From: Citrobacter arsenatis
Lineage (GTDB): Bacteria; Pseudomonadota; Gammaproteobacteria; Enterobacterales; Enterobacteriaceae
DNA length: 64,000 nt
NCBI RefSeq assembly: GCF_004353845.1
Contig: NZ_CP037864.1
Location: forward strand, 3,534,001-3,598,000
Direction of reading: 5' to 3'
This document shows positions 1 to 8,179 of the stretch, in pieces. The notes beneath the pieces are model-generated. The model was not told the DNA's origin. It saw nothing but the letters and a program-made list of their open reading frames with translations, and did not search any database. The first letter of the stretch is position 1. Each line of letters opens with the position of its first letter. Both the position numbers and the translations under genes were made by a program.

Positions 1-100
1 TTTCTATAATGGTGGCGGCACTGCACGGGCCGATACGCGCAATGAGATTGAGAATTTCGATCGCCCGAGTAAGGGCAGGAACTTTACTTGATTCCAACAT
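1..100 (-). CDS. rhmR: IclR-family regulator, RhmR-like (5' end only)
   Basis: Reading the minus strand from the ATG at 98-100 gives about 33 residues beginning MLESSKVPALTRAIEIL, followed by LIARIGPCSAATII. This is the N-terminal winged-helix start typical of IclR-family repressors and resembles E. coli RhmR (YfaX), regulator of the rhamnonate genes, which lies next to yfaY in E. coli. A GGAG ribosome-binding sequence lies six bases before the ATG. The rest of the gene lies outside the window, so the effector-binding domain cannot be checked. The family assignment is firm; the specific regulator is inferred from the N-terminus and from synteny. Confidence 0.75.
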   Translation of the reverse strand, partial: MLESSKVPALTRAIEILNLIARIGPCSAATIIE

Positions 101-132
101 ACTGGACTCCAGTCTGAGATACTGGAATCAGT
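101..132. promoter_or_regulatory. Tandem dyads abutting the rhmR start, candidate operator
   Basis: ACTGGACTCCAGT (101-113) is a perfect dyad, and ACTGGAATCAGT (121-132) is a second, weaker one 20 bases further on. The first contains the rhmR ribosome-binding site. IclR-family proteins often bind such palindromes to control their own gene. The autoregulatory role is inference. Confidence 0.4.
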
Positions 133-316
133 GTGGTAGGTTGACGTGTGTAAAATTGTGAAGTGCATCAAATCCCCTCGCGCTTCCAGAGGATTGGAGA
201 AATAATGAACAGGATCGTGAAACAAATCACAGATTTTTTTGCCTGGAGTACAACAGGCTGGACTGACAATGGGAAGATCGGAACACCTTCCCATAAAAAT
301 GGATAGCCAGGGTAAA

Positions 317-1519
317 TTAAGATGGCAGTGTCAACGACTCAACCACTTCGATCCAGCCGTGTTCGGTGGCAATATCCTGCCCATTGAGCCAACGGCGCAG
401 CATATTGAGCGCCATCATTGCGCACACTTCCTGACGAATCGACAAGCTGTAGCGATTAGCGTTCAGCCGAACGCGCAAACCATATGTCCCATTGGGGGTG
501 GCCAGCGCAAAATTAATATGTTCGTTTTCGAAAGCTGATATCGCCAAAGCCAGCCCGGCATAATGTTTACTACGTCGCTCGGTTACCCAATGCGCCGTTT
601 GCGCCAGCGTTTCTTCCTGGGGCGGAACCACTTCACTCGCCAACAACGGAGCATTAGCACGAGAAAGCTGCAACGCCACCAGACCGCCGGTGAATTGTTC
701 GCTCAGCGTCAGGCTGTATTGTCGTTCCTGCAACGTGCGGGCAATTTGCGCAGGCAAGCCTTCCGTACCTTCGAAAATCATATTCTGTCCGGCAACTCGC
801 TTAACTTCTGGCCACAGCGCCAGCATCGCTTCGCGCTGGGAATCCGGCCCGGTCAGCTTCAGTTCGATAATCGGCATCGACGAGCGGTAGCCCATTGTCA
901 CTCCCGGAGGCAATGGCAGCGGATCCAGGCTCTGCGCCAGCTCGCTTTCAGAACGGCCAAACGTGGTTAATCTCAGGCATAGCGGGGGTTGAGACAGCGA
1001 AAAACGCTCACGCAAACGCGGCAGGATCTCATGCTCAACCATGACTTTAAATTCTGATGGAACGCCCGGCGTGAAGAACATCAGGCAGCGATTAAGCTTC
1101 AGGGCAAACCCGCAGGCGGTGCCCACCGGATTATTGATAAACTCCGCGCTGGCAGGCAGTTCAGCCTGTTTGCGGTTGCTCGGCGCCATCACGCGTCCAC
1201 GATCGCGAAAATAACGCTCCATTTCGGTGAGCCATGCTTCATGCAGCACCAGCCCTTCGCCTTTTGCCGTTGCCGCCGCCAGCGCACTCAGATCGTCGCT
1301 GGTAGGCCCCAGCCCGCCGTTAACGATCAGTATATCGGCATGTTCGCTACGCTCGCGCAAAACGGCGACCAGATCGTCAAGATTGTCACCTACCGTGTTG
1401 CGGCGTGTGAGCGGTAAACCCTGATTAAAGAAAAAATCAGCCAGCCAGGCGGCATTCGTGTCGACGATTTGTCCGTGCAACACTTCATCCCCGGTGGATA
1501 GCATCTCCACGTTTAACAT
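317..1519 (-). CDS. yfaY: CinA-family NMN deamidase-related protein YfaY
   Basis: 400 residues, the same length as E. coli YfaY. The N-terminal part (about 1-170) is a MoCF/MogA-like fold with the molybdopterin-binding-type motif GGLGPTSDD at residues 68-76. The C-terminal part (about 250-400) corresponds to the CinA domain, which in true CinA/PncC proteins deamidates nicotinamide mononucleotide. E. coli YfaY is described as a CinA homologue without shown deamidase activity, so no reaction is assigned here. It is transcribed alone on the minus strand between rhmR and yfaZ, about 80 bases from the latter. An AGGAGAA ribosome-binding site precedes the ATG at 1519. Confidence 0.93.
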   Translation of the reverse strand: MLNVEMLSTGDEVLHGQIVDTNAAWLADFFFNQGLPLTRRNTVGDNLDDLVAVLRERSEHADILIVNGGLGPTSDDLSALAAATAKGEGLVLHEAWLTEMERYFRDRGRVMAPSNRKQAELPASAEFINNPVGTACGFALKLNRCLMFFTPGVPSEFKVMVEHEILPRLRERFSLSQPPLCLRLTTFGRSESELAQSLDPLPLPPGVTMGYRSSMPIIELKLTGPDSQREAMLALWPEVKRVAGQNMIFEGTEGLPAQIARTLQERQYSLTLSEQFTGGLVALQLSRANAPLLASEVVPPQEETLAQTAHWVTERRSKHYAGLALAISAFENEHINFALATPNGTYGLRVRLNANRYSLSIRQEVCAMMALNMLRRWLNGQDIATEHGWIEVVESLTLPS

Positions 1520-1598
1520 CGTGTTCTCCTGCTTTTATGATGAAAACACTATAACGCATGGAGGGGGGAAGGCGCGACTGAACGCCGCGCCAGAAAAA

Positions 1599-2141
1599 TC
1601 AGAAACTGGCATTAACCCCAACGTACGGGCCGTCAGCAATCGCGTTATCGCGGTTGCCGTCTTTGCCTGCCAGGTTCAGGTAGCGATAACCCGCTTCAAT
1701 GCTCAGCGGGCGCATAATGGTCAAACGCGCACCGGCATTGGCTTCTTCATAGCTGTCGATACCGCTGGAAAGCGAATCTGGAGAGTAATAGTACTCACCA
1801 AACAGACGAATGCTGTCGCCGATCGGCCACTGTAAACCACCGCCGACAGCCGCCGCATAACCTTCATCGCCATCGTTTGGATTGGTATAAACACCTTTAC
1901 CGCCAACGGTCGCCAACAGTGGACCCAGCGGGATATTCAGCCCCAGGCCCAGCCCAGCAACATCGCCGTCGTCATCGTTATGCATCCAGTTGCCGCTGAC
2001 GGCCAGACCGGTAGTCTCAGTACCCATACCGAATCCAAGGTTGGTGTAGTCTTCGCCAGCCTGGCCATTGATGCTAATCGCGCTCGCCGACGCGGAAACA
2101 AACAGCATTCCGGCAAAACCCAACATTAAACTTTTTTTCAT
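1599..2141 (-). CDS. yfaZ: Predicted outer-membrane protein YfaZ
   Basis: 180 residues with a clear Sec signal peptide (residues 1-21: two lysines, hydrophobic stretch, ASASA cleavage region). The mature part is rich in alternating Gly/aromatic segments and ends in Phe, the C-terminal signature of outer-membrane beta-barrels. Length and sequence agree with E. coli YfaZ, a small barrel of unknown function. It is read away from nudI, with about 317 bases between the two starts. The localisation is well supported by the sequence; substrate or role is unknown. Confidence 0.9.
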   Translation of the reverse strand: MKKSLMLGFAGMLFVSASASAISINGQAGEDYTNLGFGMGTETTGLAVSGNWMHNDDDGDVAGLGLGLNIPLGPLLATVGGKGVYTNPNDGDEGYAAAVGGGLQWPIGDSIRLFGEYYYSPDSLSSGIDSYEEANAGARLTIMRPLSIEAGYRYLNLAGKDGNRDNAIADGPYVGVNASF

Positions 2142-2458
2142 TTTCTATCCTTTCCTGCAAGAATCAAAACATAGCCCCAAAACCGGTGAATTGTACTGTC
2201 AGATGACGAGGAATCAATGAGCTAAAAAAGCGATGCAACGGCATATTGTAACTAAATACTACTCAGAAGATTTGGATAAGGTTAAATTCTTGTGTCATTT
2301 ATACATGTGAACGTAGCAAAGGGTCGTTTTCAACAAACATCTCATCTCCCTTGACCAAGCGACGTTATTGCTCAATGAAGCGTTTTTTCTGCCGCCTGCA
2401 AAAGGTAAGATGCGTGCATGACGGAATTTTCTCTACCTCTCCAACAAGGACTCGCCTC
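2142..2458. other. Divergent yfaZ-nudI intergenic region
   Basis: An A+T-rich stretch of about 317 bases that must hold the divergent promoters of yfaZ and nudI. I see no convincing RNA gene, repeat or operator. An in-frame ATG at 2351 could extend nudI but lacks family support. Confidence 0.5.
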
Positions 2459-2884
2459 ATGCGCCAAAGAACAATTGTTTGCCCATTAATTCAAAACGAT
2501 GGCTGTTATTTACTCTGCAAAATGGCTGATGACCGTGGTGTGTTTCCCGGTCAGTGGGCACTTTCTGGCGGCGGTGTTGAACCAGGCGAACGCATCGAAG
2601 AAGCTTTGCGCCGGGAAGTGAGAGAGGAGCTGGGCGAACAACTGGTGTTATCAGACATTACGCCATGGACTTTCAGTGACGATATTCGTACCAAAACGTA
2701 CGCGGATGGCAGCCAGGAAGAGATTTATATGATTTATCTCATCTTCGATTGTGTGGCGGCGAATCGCGAAGTGAACATTAACGAAGAGTTCCAGGCGTTC
2801 GCATGGGTTAAAGCGGAAGATCTCGGCACCTACGACTTAAATATCGCCACACGTAAAACGTTAACCTTGAAAGGGTTACTGTAA
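2459..2884 (+). CDS. nudI: Nucleoside triphosphatase NudI
   Basis: 141 residues from the ATG at 2459, chosen because MRQRTIVCPLIQNDG matches the E. coli NudI start and AAGGA lies at 2446-2450. An upstream in-frame ATG at 2351 would add 36 residues unlike the family. The Nudix box is intact at about residues 39-61 (GGVEPGE, then REVREELGE), supplying the glutamates that bind Mg. E. coli NudI hydrolyses pyrimidine (deoxy)nucleoside triphosphates to monophosphate and pyrophosphate. It is a single gene, followed by the arn promoter region about 290 bases on. Confidence 0.94.
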   Translation: MRQRTIVCPLIQNDGCYLLCKMADDRGVFPGQWALSGGGVEPGERIEEALRREVREELGEQLVLSDITPWTFSDDIRTKTYADGSQEEIYMIYLIFDCVAANREVNINEEFQAFAWVKAEDLGTYDLNIATRKTLTLKGLL

Positions 2885-3055
2885 GTTATCATTTAATAAC
2901 GGCATCTAATTAACATTCTGAATAGCGGCATTGCGTACATTAGTCTGCAGAAACTAGCAATGTCGCCAAAATCGCAAAGACTCACAAAACACTTTAATTT
3001 CATTAAGATAAATATAAACACTCTCCATTTCTTCATTCATCCCAAACCTTAAACT

Positions 3056-3072
3056 CTTAAGGATAAATTAAC
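3056..3072 (+). promoter_or_regulatory. BasR (PmrA) box upstream of arnB
   Basis: CTTAAG, five bases, then ATTAAC: two half-sites with the 11-base periodicity of the BasR/PmrA box (consensus near YTTAAK-N5-YTTAAK). It lies about 104 bases before the arnB start, as expected for the main activator of this operon in Salmonella and E. coli. The second half-site is imperfect. Binding is inferred. Confidence 0.55.
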
Positions 3073-3175
3073 CTTCAGTCATTAACCTTTGAAGCCTGAT
3101 TAAATAATTAACGACGCCCCTGTTTATCACGAGAAATAAAACTTCGGTGGCGTTAAATGGCTTGAAGGAATAATG

Positions 3176-4315
3176 ATGTCTGACTTTTTGCCTTTCTCTC
3201 GCCCGGCCATGGGCGCTGAAGAACTTGCCGCCGTGAAGACGGTTCTTGACTCTGGATGGATAACCACCGGCCCGAAAAACCAACAACTGGAAGCCGCATT
3301 CTGTCAGCTCACGGGAAATCAGCACGCCGTCGCCGTCTGTTCCGCTACGGCCGGTATGCACATCACGCTGATGGCGCTGGGCATAGGCGCAGGCGATGAG
3401 GTCATTACGCCATCAATGACATGGGTTTCGACCCTCAACATGATTGTTTTGCTGGGGGCGACGCCAGTGATGATCGACGTTGACCGCGATACGCTGATGG
3501 TCACACCGGAGCAAATTGAAGCCGCTATCACCCCACGAACTAAAGCCATTGTTCCGGTACATTACGCAGGCGCTCCCGCCGACCTTGACGCGATTAATGC
3601 CATTGGCGAGCGCTATGGTATTCCGGTTATAGAAGATGCGGCCCACGCCGTAGGGACATTGTATAAGGGGCGTCATGTCGGCGCACGCGGCACAGCTATC
3701 TTCTCGTTTCACGCCATCAAAAATATCACCTGTGCAGAAGGCGGGCTAATCGTTACCGACGACAGCCAGCTTGCCCAGCGGCTTCGCAGCCTGAAGTTTC
3801 ACGGCCTGGGCGTTGATGCTTTTGATCGACAGACCTATGGCCGGGCGCCGCAGGCCGAAGTGCTGGCGCCAGGGTACAAATACAACCTCACAGATATCAA
3901 TGCCGCCATCGCGCTGGTACAGCTGAATAAGCTCGAACAACTGAACTCACGCCGGGCGCAAATTGCCAGGCAATATCAACAGGCGTTGGCTGATACGCCA
4001 TTTCAACCGCTGGCCCTGCCCCAGTGGTCGCACGTCCACGCCTGGCATCTGTTCATCATTCGCGTTGACGAAGCGCGCTGTGGCCTGAGCAGAGATGCGC
4101 TGATGGAAGCGCTAAAGGCCAAAGATATCGGCACCGGCCTGCATTTTCGTGCGGCCCATACGCAAAAATATTACCGCGAACGCTTCCCTACCCTTTCGCT
4201 CCCAAATACTGAATGGAACAGCGCGCGCATCTGCTCGCTGCCGTTATTCCCAGACATGACCGAAGCGGATACCCAGCGGGTCATTACGGCACTTCGCGAG
4301 ATTGCAGGACAATAA
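3176..4315 (+). CDS. arnB: UDP-4-amino-4-deoxy-L-arabinose aminotransferase ArnB
   Basis: 379 residues. A PLP-dependent DegT/DnrJ/EryC1 aminotransferase that converts UDP-4-keto-arabinose to UDP-L-Ara4N using glutamate, in the cytoplasm. The PLP lysine is visible in SFHAIKNITCAEGG (about K182), with the cofactor-contacting IEDAAHAVG motif about 30 residues earlier. Two ATGs lie side by side (3173 and 3176). The second is chosen because GGA at 3167-3169 then has normal spacing and MSDFLPFSRP matches E. coli. It is the first gene of arnBCADTEF, and arnC follows after two bases. Confidence 0.97.
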   Translation: MSDFLPFSRPAMGAEELAAVKTVLDSGWITTGPKNQQLEAAFCQLTGNQHAVAVCSATAGMHITLMALGIGAGDEVITPSMTWVSTLNMIVLLGATPVMIDVDRDTLMVTPEQIEAAITPRTKAIVPVHYAGAPADLDAINAIGERYGIPVIEDAAHAVGTLYKGRHVGARGTAIFSFHAIKNITCAEGGLIVTDDSQLAQRLRSLKFHGLGVDAFDRQTYGRAPQAEVLAPGYKYNLTDINAAIALVQLNKLEQLNSRRAQIARQYQQALADTPFQPLALPQWSHVHAWHLFIIRVDEARCGLSRDALMEALKAKDIGTGLHFRAAHTQKYYRERFPTLSLPNTEWNSARICSLPLFPDMTEADTQRVITALREIAGQ

Positions 4316-4317
4316 CC

Positions 4318-5301
4318 ATGTTTGAAGCAGCACCGATCAAAAAAGTCTCGGTAGTCATTCCCGTTTTTAATGAACAGGAAAGCCTGCCAGAGTTAATCAG
4401 ACGCACCAGCGCTGCCTGCGAGAAATTGGGCAAAGACTATGAAATTCTGCTAATCGACGACGGCAGCAGCGACCATTCCGCTCAACTAATGATGGACGCG
4501 TCCCAGACACCGAACAGCCATATTGTCTCTATTTTACTGAATCGCAACTACGGGCAGCACTCGGCGATTATGGCCGGCTTCAGCCATGTCAGTGGGGACT
4601 TGATCATCACGCTGGATGCCGATTTGCAAAACCCGCCGGAAGAGATCCCTCGGCTGGTCGCCACCGCAGATGAAGGCTTCGATGTGGTGGGAACTGTACG
4701 TCAGAACCGTCAGGACAGCGTATTTCGTAAGACCGCCTCGCGCCTGATCAACCACCTGATTCAGCGCACCACCGGTAAAGCGATGGGCGACTACGGCTGC
4801 ATGCTGCGCGCCTATCGCCGTCATATCGTCGATGCCATGCTGCATTGCCAGGAGCGCAGCACCTTTATCCCGATTCTGGCCAACATTTTTGCCCGTCGCG
4901 CCACGGAAATCCCGGTACATCATGCAGAGCGTGAATTTGGTGACTCTAAATACAGCTTCATGCGTCTGATCAACCTGATGTATGACCTGGTGACCTGTCT
5001 GACCACCACGCCGCTTCGTATGTTGAGCCTGCTCGGCAGCGTGATCGCCGCCACGGGCTTTACCTTATCTGTTCTGCTTGTTGTTCTGCGCCTGACGCTC
5101 GGTCCACAGTGGGCCGCGGAAGGGGTATTCATGCTGTTTGCCGTCCTGTTTACCTTTATCGGCGCACAGTTTATAGGCATGGGTTTACTCGGCGAATATA
5201 TCGGTCGCATCTATAACGATGTCCGCGCCCGCCCCCGCTATTTTGTTCAACACGTTATCCGCCCCCAAACCACGCAGTCAACCGAGGAAAACCACGCATG
5301 A
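4318..5301 (+). CDS. arnC: Undecaprenyl-phosphate Ara4FN transferase ArnC
   Basis: 327 residues from ATG 4318, two bases after the arnB stop. GT2-family glycosyltransferase: the nucleotide-sugar fold begins SVVIPVFNEQE, and the metal-binding DAD lies at 100-102 (LDADLQNP). Two C-terminal hydrophobic helices (about 230-262 and 270-298) anchor it in the inner membrane. It moves 4-formamido-arabinose from UDP to undecaprenyl phosphate. An in-frame upstream ATG at 4213 lies inside arnB and is rejected. Its stop overlaps the arnA start as ATGA. Confidence 0.97.
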   Translation: MFEAAPIKKVSVVIPVFNEQESLPELIRRTSAACEKLGKDYEILLIDDGSSDHSAQLMMDASQTPNSHIVSILLNRNYGQHSAIMAGFSHVSGDLIITLDADLQNPPEEIPRLVATADEGFDVVGTVRQNRQDSVFRKTASRLINHLIQRTTGKAMGDYGCMLRAYRRHIVDAMLHCQERSTFIPILANIFARRATEIPVHHAEREFGDSKYSFMRLINLMYDLVTCLTTTPLRMLSLLGSVIAATGFTLSVLLVVLRLTLGPQWAAEGVFMLFAVLFTFIGAQFIGMGLLGEYIGRIYNDVRARPRYFVQHVIRPQTTQSTEENHA

Positions 5302-7280
5302 AAGCCGTCGTATTTGCCTATCACGATATGGGATGTCAGGGTGTCCAGGCCTTGTTGGATGCAGGTTATGAGATCGCTGCGATTTTTACGCACACCGACA
5401 ATCCGGGTGAAAAAGCGTTTTTTGGATCTGTTTCCCGCCTTGCCGCCAGCGCCGGTATTCCGGTTTACGCTCCGGACGAGGTTAATCACCCCTTATGGAT
5501 TGAGCGCATTAGCCAACTGGCACCGGATGCCATCTTCTCGTTCTACTATCGTCATTTGCTGAGTGATGAGATCCTCAGCCTTGCCCCTAAGGGTGCATTT
5601 AACCTGCACGGCTCACTGTTACCGAAATACCGTGGCCGCGCACCGCTGAACTGGGTACTAGTCAACGGCGAAACCGAAACCGGCGTCACGCTTCATCGCA
5701 TGATCAAACGCGCGGATGCCGGTGCCATTGTTGCCCAGCAGCGTGTCGCGATTTCGCCTGATGATGTGGCGTTAACGCTGCACCATAAATTGTGCCAGGC
5801 TGCGCGTCAGTTGCTGGAACAGGCACTGCCTGCGATTAAAACGGGGGATTATGCAGAACGCCCCCAACAAGAAGCAGAGGCTAGCTGTTTTGGTCGCCGT
5901 ACGCCGGAAGATAGCTTCCTCGACTGGAGTAAACCTGCCGCGGAATTGCATAATCAGGTCCGCGCAGTCAGCGATCCGTGGCCGGGGGCATTTAGCTATG
6001 TCGGCACGCAAAAGTTCACCGTCTGGTCATCGCGTGTGTGCACAAACCACTTTGCGGCCCAGCCGGGTAGCGTCATCTCCGTGTCTCCTTTGCTGATCGC
6101 CTGTGCCGATGGCGCACTGGAGATTATTACCGGACAGGCTGGCGATGGTATTGCAATGCAAGGGTCACAGCTGGCGCAGGTTCTGGGCCTGGTTCCGGGT
6201 TCTCACTTGAATAGCCTGTCAGTTACCACCAGCAAACGCCGTACTCGTGTGCTGATCCTCGGCGTTAATGGTTTCATTGGTAACCATCTGACCGAGCGCC
6301 TGCTGCAAGAAGATAATTACGACGTGTATGGACTTGATATTGGTAGCGACGCCATTGAGCGTTTTCTGCAACATCCGCGATTCCATTTCGTCGAGGGCGA
6401 CATCAGCATTCACTCCGAATGGATTGAATATCATGTGAAAAAATGCGACGTCGTATTACCGCTGGTAGCGATCGCAACGCCAATCGAATATATCCGTAAC
6501 CCGCTGCGCGTGTTTGAGCTCGATTTTGAAGAGAACCTGAAAATCATTCGCTACTGCGTGAAATACCGTAAGCGCATCATTTTCCCGTCAACCTCCGAAG
6601 TTTACGGCATGTGTACCGACAAAGTCTTCGATGAGGACAGCTCGAATCTGATCGTCGGTCCGGTGAATAAACCACGCTGGATCTACTCCGTCTCCAAGCA
6701 GTTGCTGGACCGCGTAATCTGGGCATATGGCGAAAAAGAGGGATTACGCTTCACCCTGTTCCGTCCGTTTAACTGGATGGGACCGCGTCTGGACAACCTT
6801 AACGCCGCGCGTATCGGCAGCTCACGCGCCATTACGCAGTTGATCCTCAACCTGGTGGAAGGCTCACCGATTAAGCTAATTGAAGGCGGAAAACAAAAAC
6901 GCTGCTTTACCGACATTCGCGATGGCATCGAAGCCCTGTATCGTATCATCGAAAACGAAGGCGGACGCTGTGACGGCGAGATTATCAACATTGGTAATCC
7001 ACAGAACGAAGCAAGTATTCAGGAACTGGCAGAAATGCTACTTACCTGCTTTGAAAAACATCCATTGCGTAACCACTTCCCGCCGTTTGCTGGTTTCCGT
7101 GACGTCGAAAGCAGCAGCTACTATGGTAAAGGTTATCAAGACGTTGAACACCGTAAGCCCAACATTCGCAATGCAAAACGCTGTCTGAACTGGGAGCCAA
7201 CCATTGAGATGCAGGAAACGGTAGAAGAGACGCTGGACTTCTTCTTACGCAGTGTGGATATCACGGAACACACATCATGA
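5298..7280 (+). CDS. arnA: Bifunctional UDP-Ara4N formyltransferase / UDP-glucuronate decarboxylase ArnA
   Basis: 660 residues, two enzymes in one chain. The N-terminal formyltransferase (about 1-300) keeps N102, H104 and D140 (FNLHGSLLPKYRG). The C-terminal oxidative decarboxylase (about 315-660) has the NAD motif GVNGFIG at 322-328, S433-E434, Y463/K467 and R619, all at the positions known from the E. coli enzyme. The C-terminal half makes UDP-4-keto-arabinose from UDP-glucuronate for ArnB; the N-terminal half formylates the ArnB product for ArnC. It is translationally coupled by ATGA overlaps at both ends. Both active sites look intact. Confidence 0.98.
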   Translation: MKAVVFAYHDMGCQGVQALLDAGYEIAAIFTHTDNPGEKAFFGSVSRLAASAGIPVYAPDEVNHPLWIERISQLAPDAIFSFYYRHLLSDEILSLAPKGAFNLHGSLLPKYRGRAPLNWVLVNGETETGVTLHRMIKRADAGAIVAQQRVAISPDDVALTLHHKLCQAARQLLEQALPAIKTGDYAERPQQEAEASCFGRRTPEDSFLDWSKPAAELHNQVRAVSDPWPGAFSYVGTQKFTVWSSRVCTNHFAAQPGSVISVSPLLIACADGALEIITGQAGDGIAMQGSQLAQVLGLVPGSHLNSLSVTTSKRRTRVLILGVNGFIGNHLTERLLQEDNYDVYGLDIGSDAIERFLQHPRFHFVEGDISIHSEWIEYHVKKCDVVLPLVAIATPIEYIRNPLRVFELDFEENLKIIRYCVKYRKRIIFPSTSEVYGMCTDKVFDEDSSNLIVGPVNKPRWIYSVSKQLLDRVIWAYGEKEGLRFTLFRPFNWMGPRLDNLNAARIGSSRAITQLILNLVEGSPIKLIEGGKQKRCFTDIRDGIEALYRIIENEGGRCDGEIINIGNPQNEASIQELAEMLLTCFEKHPLRNHFPPFAGFRDVESSSYYGKGYQDVEHRKPNIRNAKRCLNWEPTIEMQETVEETLDFFLRSVDITEHTS

Positions 7281-8179
7281 CCAAAGTCGGCTTGCGCATT
7301 GATGTCGATACTTTCAGGGGGACACGCGAAGGCGTGCCCCGCCTGCTGGAGACATTGAACCGACATCACGTTCGGGCAAGTTTTTTCTTTAGCGTTGGGC
7401 CTGACAACATGGGACGCCATCTCTGGCGTCTGGTGAAGCCACAATTTCTGTGGAAAATGCTGCGCTCAAACGCAGCATCACTCTACGGATGGGATATTTT
7501 GCTGGCGGGAACCGCATGGCCGGGAAAAGAGATCGGCCAGGCTAACGCGGCGATCATTGCGCAAACCGCCCAGCTTCATGAAACCGGTTTGCATGCCTGG
7601 GATCACCATGCCTGGCAGGCACGAAGCGGGAACTGGAATGACAAACAGCTGATTGATGATATTTCGCGAGGCATAACGGCCCTGGAAGCCATCATCGGAC
7701 ACCCCGTCACCTGTTCTGCCGTTGCCGGATGGCGTGCCGACAATAGCGTCGTCAATGCCAAAGAAACGTTCCATCTGCGCTATAACAGCGACTGTCGGGG
7801 AACGTCGTTATTCCGTCCTGTGCTGGCGTCCGGGAAAACAGGTACGCCGCAAATTCCCGTCACGTTACCAACATGGGATGAAGTGGTTGGTCAGGAGGTC
7901 CAGGCGGTGGACTTCAATTCTTATATTCTCTCCCACATCCAGATGAGCAGAGGAACACCGGTGTATACCATTCATGCGGAAGTTGAAGGCATCGCCTTTC
8001 ATCAGAATTTTGACGAGTTGCTTACTCGCGCCGCAGACATGGGGATTACATTCTGCCCGCTTGGCGAGCTGTTACCAGACGACATCAGTACGCTGCCAAC
8101 CGGGCAGATCGTGCGTGGAAAAATTCCCGGCAGAGAGGGGTGGCTCGGTTGCCAGCAACCAGTAGGTGCAAAGCAATGA
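7277..8179 (+). CDS. arnD: 4-formamido-arabinose-phosphoundecaprenol deformylase ArnD
   Basis: 300 residues with a polysaccharide-deacetylase (NodB-like) fold. Candidate metal ligands and catalytic residues are D9 and D11 in LRIDVDTFRG and the histidine-rich GLHAWDHHAW motif at about 104-113. It removes the formyl group on undecaprenyl-phosphate-Ara4FN, committing the sugar to export. Its ATG overlaps the arnA stop, and its TGA at 8177-8179 overlaps the arnT start, so the gene sits in an unbroken chain of coupled genes. Confidence 0.96.
   Translation: MTKVGLRIDVDTFRGTREGVPRLLETLNRHHVRASFFFSVGPDNMGRHLWRLVKPQFLWKMLRSNAASLYGWDILLAGTAWPGKEIGQANAAIIAQTAQLHETGLHAWDHHAWQARSGNWNDKQLIDDISRGITALEAIIGHPVTCSAVAGWRADNSVVNAKETFHLRYNSDCRGTSLFRPVLASGKTGTPQIPVTLPTWDEVVGQEVQAVDFNSYILSHIQMSRGTPVYTIHAEVEGIAFHQNFDELLTRAADMGITFCPLGELLPDDISTLPTGQIVRGKIPGREGWLGCQQPVGAKQ

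Noticed and set aside
4..294. A 96-codon open frame on the minus strand across the rhmR start
   Set aside because: Overlaps the real rhmR frame and has no recognisable domain.
8140..8175. Longer N-terminus for ArnT
   Set aside because: It lies in arnD; ATGA coupling and the family start at 8176 are clear.
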